From: Rachicladosporium sp. CCFEE 5018
Lineage: Eukaryota > Ascomycota > Dothideomycetes > Cladosporiales > Cladosporiaceae
Direction of reading: 5' to 3'
Length of the DNA stretch: 35,331 nucleotides
Assembly: GCA_002077045.2 (NCBI GenBank)
Contig: KZ111141.1
Location: 2,660,214-2,695,544 of the forward strand
Shown here piece by piece: positions 21,130 to 31,500 of this stretch. Below the pieces are notes generated by a model that saw only the letters and a program-made list of their open reading frames with translations, did no database searches and was not told where the DNA came from. Position numbers and translations under genes: made by a program. Positions within the stretch are counted from its first letter, which is position 1. Every line of letters begins with the position of its first letter.

Positions 21130-22572
21130 ATGCAATATACCAAGGTGGATCAGGCGACTGACATGTAACGAAACTGTGTACAGTCTGTGGGTGGTCAAGT
21201 GAGAGGAATAGCAAAGCTCTCACGAGACAATGACAAAAAGAAGTGTATCAAGCATCTTTCCCACCATTGAGAGAAGCATCGTTACCATAATGCCCCTTCA
21301 AGTACGGAAAACACCTGCGGACTATCGAACCGTTCGACGTAGAAGGGCGAAGGTCACGTGGACCCGCCGTGACGTGTAGCAGGGCGTGAGAGATGCTGAA
21401 CCTCGAAAGTGGTTGGACTTCCAATACGTTGTACAAGAGAGGAGCAGTTGACAAGCCGCTCACGACTGGGAAGACAAACAGTAGCATACGAATACGCTTC
21501 AAGTCATCGCCTCGACATCTCAGCATCACTGAGCCGACACACGAACATTGGGACTAAGCAGCTAGCGGCTAAGCGCCCCTGACTGCTGTTCACCTTCCGC
21601 TTCTCCTCCAGTCTGATTACCCTCCCTTATCTCTCCAGCAACTCTTTGCCTTTTGGCTTAGATCAAGTGTAGGCAAGTCGGCAATCCCTTCTCCACCAGT
21701 ATCGCAGCATGCTGACAATCGCTCAGTACCTGTTCTTTTCAGTCCAATCGCTGAAACTCGACCACGGTCGATTTACGATTATCATCATTTTTCGAACCCG
21801 CGAGGTGCTCACTGAGCTTGCTCACAGCAGTCTTGCACCGTGTCCTGGGCCTTGCACTGCCGCCTTGTGACGCGAAGAACGCTTTTCATCATGGCTGTCT
21901 CGCACCGCGAGACGGCGTGGAGAAGAGGAGTATTGTGCTTTTGCTCATACTGGTGAAGCTGGAATACACGGCTGACAACGGCCAAGCAGCTCAACGGCGT
22001 GTTCGCATACCGTAGTCATAAGGTACTCTCAACACGCGATCTGCTTCGATGCCCCTCATGTTCTGTGAAATGCCCATCTACGTACAACAAATGCTTCTTC
22101 AGCTCGCTACTTGTGCGATACCGATCCTCGAGGATCATTCTTGATTTCACACAATCACACCACAGCAGCTGCAACAGCGAGTAAGTCAGCAGGAAGGTGC
22201 AGCTCAGAGCATGCAGCAAGTCACTTCCGAGATCCCATATGGGACTTTTCTGCAGTCGCATCAGTTGGGCCTCAAGATGGCCGAGACTCCAGTGGAGCAG
22301 ATCTGGGCTCACGCATCATGAAACGAGCGACCCGCTCTCCATCATCGAAGTAACAAATTAGTCCTTTACTTCCCCAAGCCTGAACATAGTCTCTCCGCAG
22401 CTGTGTGAGCGGCTAGGTAGAAACGAGGATGGCCTACATCGTGCGACAGCGAACCCATTGATCTGATCAAAGTTCGCTAGCATTATTACGTCATGTATCT
22501 CATTCTCTAATGCGAATACCACGCTATGCAATCAACCATTCCGCATCGCAAACCCACCACAAACCGGTCCGC
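21130..22572. other. Convergent intergenic region between the permease and VPS13, right copy
   Basis: Same layout as 12839-14280: 3' flank of the permease, CACGTG/TGACGTG pair, CT-rich tract (about 21590-21650), a short ATG frame at about 21891-21956 with one silent change (CTG to TTG) against the left copy, and the 3' flank of VPS13. No recognised gene. Confidence 0.4.
21355..21376. promoter_or_regulatory. CACGTG E-box next to a TGACGTG site, right copy
   Basis: CACGTG at 21355-21360 and TGACGTG at 21370-21376, spaced as in the left copy although flanking bases differ. Function is unproven. Confidence 0.3.
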
Positions 22573-25500
22573 TCAACCCTTCGCATTCCACCTATCATTA
22601 TACGCATTCACCGCCACCGCAACCTGCTTATACAACCAATTGCGACTCCCCTCATCCGCGATAGGGATGAAAGGCCCGTTTGTCCCTCCCTTGAGCGTGA
22701 TGCTCATACCGGTGCGCTCCTTCGAAATAGTCTGCACATCCTTCAACGGCACGTCCCACTCTGTCGTGAGCTTCTTGGCCCGCACAAGCATGATGCTGTT
22801 ATACGTGACCAGCACCAACATGCTTGCCTCGGAAGTCGAGCGGCTGACAGGCGATTGCGGGTCATCGCCCTTGGAGCCGGCGTTGAGTTCGAGATGAGCG
22901 ATGTATGACTCGTTGAAGCACTTGCCGTTGTCCATGGTCTTCAGCCAGAACTGGCCGAGAGCTTCGCGCTGGGAGTATGGGCGCACGATACCGTCGCTGC
23001 CGATGAAGCGCGTCAGACGAACGCGGTCGAGGCCTTCCTGGTCGAAGACTGTAGTCGTGTTCTTCACCCCCTCAGCCATGTTCGATGCGAGATCAAAGGC
23101 ACCGATCGCAGGCTTGGTCGCCAGACCGAGCAGACCTTTGCCGACCCCTTTTACAAAGCCAGCAGCACCCTCCTTCTCAGCACCTTGAAGCGGCTGTCTG
23201 GCCAGCCCTCCGATGCCACTTGCCAGACTGCTAGCAAACGCATTGCCGCCAGATGTGATGCCGTACAAAGCGTGCTTCGGTCTGTTGCGCGAGCGGGCAT
23301 TGCGACGGGAGTCTTGGAACTCCTTGTCCATGCTTGCAGCTGCCAGTCCTTTGCTGATGCTGCCAGTGAATTTCGAGACGGAGTCCGAGATACCGAAGAC
23401 AGACTTCTTGACGAAGCTACTAGCTCCTTTCGCGATGCCGACGCCGAGATCTTGTGGCCGATCTGTGACCAGTCCCTGGTATGGTTCATAGAAGATATCT
23501 GCGACGCCAGAGCTGATGTTGTTGAATAGACCGACCGGGTTGCCGAGGAAGTCGGCGGACCCAATGACAATGTGCACTTGTCGTAGCGACTCTTGCACAT
23601 AGTGGCTCTTGATATTACTGATCAGTGCATTTACAGAAACCCTTGCGTTCTCGAGCATTAGAGCGTTGTAGCGGATTGGTGCATCGTTGACATTGCCGAT
23701 CGACATGGTCAGGACATTGACCGCGAACATGAAAGGGTTGGTCGATGAGCTGCCAGTATCTTCGGCGTTGATACGCTCTGTACGCACGAAGGACAAGTCG
23801 AACTGCATGGGTTGCAGGTGCAGTAATTCGAAGTAGATGTCTTGTCCAGACTGCTCTTGCTGAGGCTCTGGTACATCCAGCGTCTCGGGCACAAGCTGCC
23901 CCTCCTTCTCCTCAGACCAAGACGCTCCAGGAACTTTCGTGAAGTCCAGCATAGCGAAGATGAAGTCCTCGTCGATCTCAATAGTCATCTGCTGCATGAG
24001 GAAGGTGAAGTACTTGATATACAGTACACCGTATGAGTCGTCCTTCACCCGAGTGATCGCGGATCTGAAGATCGGATGCGCCTCCATCTCCTTACCGGTC
24101 TTCGGCACCACACTGGGGTAGAAGATGAGTGGGAAAATGCCGCCATAGAGCTGATTGTCGATCTGTATCCATTTGACCGTCAAGGCCACGGTCTGATACA
24201 GTGGCGAGTCGGTGTATTTCAGCTCAATGTCCCTCCAGGTGACGTAGACCAGCTCACGTAGCTGGGAGTTGACAAGCGAGATGCCGATACCAGCGAAGCG
24301 GATACCAGCCTTCATCGTCACATCATCATCTTGATCCTTGACTTCGAAGCCAGTGCTTGTAGATGCACTAGCAGACCCAGCCTTTTGCTTGTACAAGCTC
24401 TTGGATGGCTTGTAGTTCGAGAATACAAGCGTCTGAGTGGGTCCATCCGCAATCACGTTCAGATCAATGATCTTCTGTCGTTGCTGACCTCCAGTCGCTT
24501 GCGCCGGGATGCGGAACGGTATCAGATTGCCAATCTCAGCGATCTTGACATGCCGCTCCTTACCATTCGCACTGAGTATGAGATTCTTGTTCTTCGAAGC
24601 CGGATAGTCCCATGCGTACGGCATGATGCTGCGTGCTGGCAGTCTATAGCGAATTGGCTTCCAGCCCGACGACCGGTCCTCCTCGTCATCGTCGACGTTA
24701 GGATTTGCTTGCCAGAACAGAAACTCCTGATCACTCTCATTGCGCATCGAGAAAGGCCAGTGCTTTGTCTCCTTGCTGAGATGAATGAAGATGGCTGAGT
24801 CCTCCATCAAGATCTCGATGCGGACGAGCTGCTGTCGCTCGCCAGCCTTCGCGATCTTGACGTGCACACTGCCAGTATTGTCGATGTTGAACGGAGACGA
24901 CCAAGTATTGTTCACTCCAGGGTAGCAAAGACAGAGCTGAGCGCCTGTGCTCTGCTTCAGGAAGCGAAGTGGGTGTAGCTCGCCAGGTTTGAGTGATGTT
25001 GCCTCGGAAGAGCCAGGCTCGCGGATCTGAATCGCCTCACTAAGCTTGTTCTTCACCACGAAACGCGGTGTGATTGTCACCACTTTGGTCAATTTGTATT
25101 TGCCATCGCCCTCAGTAACAGTCAGTCCAGCGTGCATCTCCGATCGTCCCGAGTCTGCAGGGAGCTTGACGTCTATCGCAGCGCCGATGGCATCGAAGCT
25201 CACAGGTTGACTCCACGAAGAGTCGCCGACCTTCAACAGTGCCCGATTCTTCCTATCATCGCTCGGGAACGAGAACATGAACGGCTTTGGCTTGCCAGCA
25301 TCGGTGTCAGTGTCTGTGAACGTTGTCTGACCGGCGGCTGATTTGGCGCCTCCGAAGTAAGCTTTGCTCCTAACATCTAGCTCCAAGCCAGTGCGATTGA
25401 GAATGACATATGGCGTGTAGATCGTGATCTTAAACGCACCACCACTTTCAGGAATGTTGTAGTAGTGCAGCTTCAGTCGTAGGTCAAGTTCGCTCTGATC

Positions 25501-28500
25501 CTTGACTGTCACTGTGCGCTCACGACGGAAGTCTTCGTTGTTGGGCGAGTTGATGATGGCGAATTCGCTGGCTTTGAAAGGTGTGTCTTGCATATCGACG
25601 CTCATGAGCAGCAGATGGGACAGCTCCACGACGTGCACAGGACTGACACCGCCCTTGCGGAGAAAGTTGGTCCAGTCTTTCTTAGTGTTCTTGTCGTAGA
25701 TTCGATACTTGAAGTCGTAAGGCAGCAGATTCTGGACTTCTACAGGCGCCGAGACGCGAATGCGCATGTAGGGGTAGATTCTACAATCAAAGTCAGTAGA
25801 TTCAGCAGCACCATCAATGACCCTCGATACGTACGCTGTCAAGGGGTTGTTCTTGTCAAATGACGCCTGCATCTGGAAGTAGAACGGGGGTGAGCTGTCG
25901 TTGGACTCGCCCTGGCAAGTCAGTGTCCTGATTGGCCTCTTCAACAGATCTTTCCAGAACAGCTTCTCGTTTGACCAAGTATATCCGAAGCCTTGATCCG
26001 GTCTGAGTACAAGCGAGTGCATGAAAGCTGCGCCGACAGGTGCCGGTCTTGCCTCTCCCGGTGCAATCTTCTCGATTTTGAGCAGGTGACCTTCGTCTGG
26101 ACTATAGACGCCGAGCTCCAACGGGATCTGAGTGTGATTCTCTACAAGCAGCGGCGAGCGCAGGGTGATGTACTTGACATTATCCGCACCCAGAGTGATT
26201 TCAACAAGCATGCGATGCTGGACCTTGTCCTTGCGCGGCTTCAGATTGTACAGAGATTCGCCCTCGCGATTGACCGGTATGCGATCGATGCTGTCGAAGC
26301 CACTGCCCTCGAGTTTGATACCGATGAGACCAGTCTGACCTTCCGGCGAAAGAGTCTCACGAGTGGTGGTCGGGTCCTCGAATCGCCAAGGCTTCTCTTC
26401 GCCGTCCTCGAGCTTCGCAGCTTGGCCATCCTCATCAGCTTCGCCGCTGCTCCACACGTTTAGCTCGAAGCCCGTGTAGTTGCGAAGGCGGTATGGAGCA
26501 TCATTACCTCGCGGCTTTGACAGCACATCTTCATCCGATGATAGGAACTGCGCTGACTTTGATGCCAGTGCGATCGTGGAAGATGTGATAGTCAGCTCAA
26601 GCGACTTGCGTGAGTACAACTCAACAGCCAGCTTGTCCGGGCCTGTCTCCTTGGTCATGTAGAAGCCCAACTGCCACGGCTCGATCAACGGCTCCCAAGC
26701 CGACTTCGAGAAGTTATACACATTGAAGAACATGTCGATGCTAGTATCCGCGCTCATATTGCCAGTCCAGTCGCGAACGTCGACATCGAACTTCTTCACG
26801 CTCCAGTCCAGCATCGGCAGCTCATGCAAGTCGCCGATGAGCACCACGCGGATGCCGTCCATCTTGATCTTCATCTCTTCACGCTTCATCACGGCCGAGC
26901 CAGCAGCCTTCTTGTCTTCCGGCTTCTTCGTGCCAGTCTTGGCGGTACTGATAGTCTTCGCCTGAACCTTCGAAGTTGAGGCAGCAGTCATCTTGGTTGA
27001 CTTCACATCCTTCGGCTTCGTCGAGGTGCTCTTGATCTGTGCCAGCTTCTTCGGTCCCTCATCCTGAAGCTTCTTATTGTCGTTGCTCGAGGACATGGCT
27101 GATGCCCTGTTGACGATCTGCATCGCAAGTAAAATGTCTCGGAGTGACAGGCGCAGCACAAGAGGCTCGATGTCAACATGTATGCTCATGAGTGAAGATC
27201 CCTTGACTTGCGACTGCATGTCCAGTGATGTCTGTATGCTAAAGTCGTCCAAGATGCGCAGCCTCGTGTCGTTCTCGCGGTCCATGCGGCAAAGGAACAT
27301 GCCAATTTTGTCGACTTGAAGTGTCATCGCATGCTGCTGCGAGACAAGCACCTGCTTGGTGCCGAGCACGATTGCCTCAGAGTTGCTGATAGCAGGGTTT
27401 GCAATGAGCACGACCTGCGCATCCACAACGTTGATTCGGTAAGAGATGCTCATAGCGCTCTTATCGGCGGGTTTGGCGTCCTCTTTCGCCTCATGCAGTT
27501 CCGTCTTGCGTTTGACAAGCTCTTGCGTTGACACGCTAGCAACGTCACTCTCTGGCTCTGTACTGTCCTCTTTCTCCTCTTCGACGACCAATGGTGCTTC
27601 CTGCTCGAGACCCTTATTGACGAAATTGAGCACCGCGAAGAGATAGTCGAGTGCCAATATGACCCTCGGACTGTCGACAGTGAGCAAAGCAATCAGGTTC
27701 TTCTCATGCCCACCCGAGATCGACACGCTGGCCATGAATTGCTGCTTGACATCCGTGTTGATGAGTGACATGATCTTGCGGAACTTGTTCTTCTCGGTCG
27801 TTCTCGTGTCTGTGATCGTGAACGACTGCACCAACAGCTCGCTTTCTAGCGCGCCGTCACTGATCATCCGCACCTTCACGCTCGTCTCGTTCAATGAGAA
27901 TTTTGACAAGCTCGCCGCTTCAAGATCACCGATGGGCGCATCTACTGGTCCAGAAACCAGTTCCAATCCCACAGCGCCGATTTTGAAGATGAAGTCCAGC
28001 TTCGTCCATGTCTCGGAATCCGTTCCGAGCTCGGGTCCAAGATGTGACGGCTTCTCTGGTTCAGTCTTCTTCGATGCTGGCTTGTCTTCAATTGCCTTTG
28101 CAGGTTTAAGAACAGAATTCGGGATCTCCTCCTTGACTTCCTCCTCGAGTGCCTCGTCCGATTCGAGCGCGAACGCCGATGGTATCGATCGGGTGAGCTC
28201 CATGATGAACCTCAATTGCCCCTCCGTGATGCGCAAGTTGATGTTGCTCATCGCACCTTCGATCTCAGTGTCAGGCTGCTCGCGCCCAATCTTGTGGTCA
28301 GCTTGGCTGATGTTAAAGTCGAGGTCGACTTTGTCTATGAGCTCAAGCTCTTCAGACTTTTCGCCATCGTAGTGGAAACTGGATGTAAGTCGGATGTTGT
28401 GCATCCCAGCGGACAATTTGTTTATAGTATCGGCGTCTTTCGAGTCATCGATAGGAACGAACTTGTTGCTAGCATAGATCTCGCCCAGATACGCCGTGAG

Positions 28501-31500
28501 CAGGTCGCGCTCTGGGCTGTCAGTCACAATCAGTCTTGGGAAGGACACGATTGGTGTTTTGACCAAGATATCGAAGTGCATCTTGCTGGCTGACTCCTGG
28601 ACCTTGGTCGCCTGGTTCGCGGCAGCATCTCGAGCAGCATTGAAGATGGCCTGCATCTTGCCGAACTTGACTCCAAATTCCATGATCTTGCGAAGAGGCT
28701 CCGTGATGAAGTTGACCTTGAGAGAACCAGCTCGGAGGAAGATAGCGGCATCGTGGCCGGGGTACTCCTTGGCTGCGGCGTCGAAAGTCTCGTAGCGGAA
28801 GTCGGCGAGATCGTCCCCTTGTATCGACACGATCTGGCGAAGTGCAGACTTCTCATCCACACCCTGGTTGATGTCGTCGACCAGCCCGAGGTTCCCGAGC
28901 TTCGCGGTGACACTCATCGACTTGCCCATGAGCAAGACACCGACTTCGGCCGAGCTCAAGCTGAGTGTCGCCAGGCGAATCCCATCGTTATTGAGGATCA
29001 CGGCCACGCGCTTGAGCTGCGCCTTGATGCGTATCTTGTCCACCTCCTGCAGCTTCTTCGGTTCGGATTGTGCCTCATCATGACCCTCGATCTGCTTGGG
29101 CTTGCTGTCATCTGTTTGTGTTTTGTCACCGCCAGCGAAAGTGACCATGACGAAGTCCAGTAATGTCAGCAAAGTCTTGCGTGTCACTAGCAGGTTGATG
29201 GTAGACAGCGCAACGTCTAGATTGGTCGCAATGCCTTCATATTTAGTCTTGAACTCCGGATGATCGTTGTTGACCTTCTGGAAGTGTACAGTGAGCAAGT
29301 CTTGCTTCTTGTCAGCATCGGAATCTTCACTCGAGATCAGATTTCTGAACTCCGGTTGCGGTGATGCCTCAACATGATCCTCGACCGTGAACGTTCGCAG
29401 TTTGACATCAGCAACCATGTCGTATGCTCGTTGATAGAACTCGAGGCCGAAAGTCTCTGCGATGAGATCGACCAGAAGCTGATCTGGTTTTTTGCCATCC
29501 GGGTCGGATCGGTACAGCGAGCCTTGCAGTTTGTCGACCGTGAACTTGAACTCGAAGTTACGCTGTTCGGGGTTTACCTCTCCCTTGCTCTTATCCTCGT
29601 GCTTCGCAGACGATGACTGTACTGCTTTGTCGTGATCTCGCTTGCGAGCCACTTCGCCTGCCTTCTCACTGGCCTCAAGCGAGTCGTCATCGGTCGACGA
29701 AATGCTAGATTGCCTGGGTCTTCCGCCCTGATCCATGATGCTCTTCTGCCTAGGACGAGTTCGCTGGCCTTCTGGGGATATGGGGCGGGTTTCGTCAGCC
29801 GGAGCGTCATCCATCTTCGGTATCGCAAAGTCGAGCAGCTTCATCAGCGACTTATACTTTGAGTCAGAAATCATGGCGTGGAGCACTGGAAGATGACCCG
29901 TGATGCTGAATTTAGTCAAGTCTCCTGCTTTGGGTATAATGCATGCTGCGATAGTCAAGTCCATATTGATACGGTCGACAATGTGGTACGCGCGTGAGTC
30001 GTTGTCGGGCTCCAGGGTCTTACGCGTGTCTTCGACAGTATTTCCAATAAGTACCTGTGTGTCCTGCAGCTTCACCTGGAATTTATCGTACATGAGGGTC
30101 TCGAGTTGCCTGAAGTCCTTGTCTGTGTATTGTTGCTTCTGCTTGCTCTGTATATCGGCCAACGTCTTCTTGTCGATCAGGTCACTTCGGACGCTGATGT
30201 GACCTGCGTCAAGAATCAGGCAAATCGAGCTCTTCTTGATGACCGAATCGGGGACGATGATCAATGGAGCTTGCAGGTCCAACTGCACATCTACCGTCTT
30301 ATGCTCCGTCAGTGCGAACTCGAGGCCAGCACGAGTCTGCTGCCGCAAACCCTCGACTGTTGAGCCCGCAGACTCCATGAGGGCATTGATCGACTCCATG
30401 TGTTGTGTTGGGGGTTTGAAAAACTTCGTCACCTGTACGACAAAGTTCGGGTTGTAGATGATCTCCATGGCTTTTAGCTTGATCGTCACAGCTGTGTCCG
30501 CATGCCCATCAATCGGGTTCTGCTCGAGTTGGAGCGCGAAGAAAGGATCGTCGTCCTCGTCCTCGTCCTCGTCAGACTCTTCCATCTTTTCGTCAGTCTT
30601 GTCATTCTTAGGCTTGCCGTCATCTCCGAGCTCCTCGATGCGTTTGCCCTTGGGTACTGGGCTCGCGTCCTTCACTCGCAGCATCTGTTCAAACAGATTG
30701 CCCTCTGTGCTACCATCAAATAGCCGCATGCCGCCGAGACTCAAGTCGACCAGAGTCGAGTCAGTCCGTTGCACAAACTCTGTCGAGAAGTCATCGAAGG
30801 AAAGGTGTAAGATGTCGGTTTTCTTGCCGTGAGGGTCCCTTCGTAGTGTGAAGCCACCAGTCTTAAGATTCATATCGACCTGCAACTTGATCGCTTCCTT
30901 TGGCATGTCGACAGCTTCCGCGAGCTGCTCCTTCTCGCTGAAATCGATGGCTTTGTAGAGTTCGTTCCGTTGCTCTTCGGTCATCTGACCGTCATCTGCC
31001 GAAGTCTCTTCTTCCTTCTTGGCTCCCCAAATGTACGAGCCCCACGTTGACTTCGCAGGAGCCTTCTTGACACCAACATTCTCTTTGCGCAACTGATTGC
31101 GAGCCAGAGATCGCCAGAAGCGCAGGTCCTCGTACGAGAGTTTGCGTTCAAGTATCTCTAGCTCTTTTGTCTCCTCTGGAGTGAGCGGCGTCTCCTTCTT
31201 TTTCTTCTTGAACAATTCAATGTAACGCTTGCGGTCATCCCGACGATTAGCAATGTTAGCCCAGCTCCATTGCTTATTGCGATCGTGGATACGGTCAAGC
31301 ACTGCTTTGCCAGCGAATTGCAGCCAGGCTTTGGGGTCCTCCTTTGGTCGCTTGGCCGGCTGGAGCTTTCTGTACTCTTGATGTCGAATGAAGTAGTGGA
31401 AGAGATCGACCAGCATGAGCACATCTCGGTACTGTTGATCATCCAGTACGAAGCCGAGCTCGTTGAAGAGCAATCGAGCTTTGGTCTTGGGTCGGTCCGT

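Larger units (their letters stand above)
14506..22697. repeat. Right copy of the 8.2 kb near-identical block
   Basis: Matches 6220-14405 in order and orientation. The first ~490 nt (14506-14994) show no difference from the left copy by eye; further right, substitutions and small indels appear regularly. The block continues without a break into the rest of VPS13, so this copy, not the left one, carries the complete downstream locus. Confidence 0.97.
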
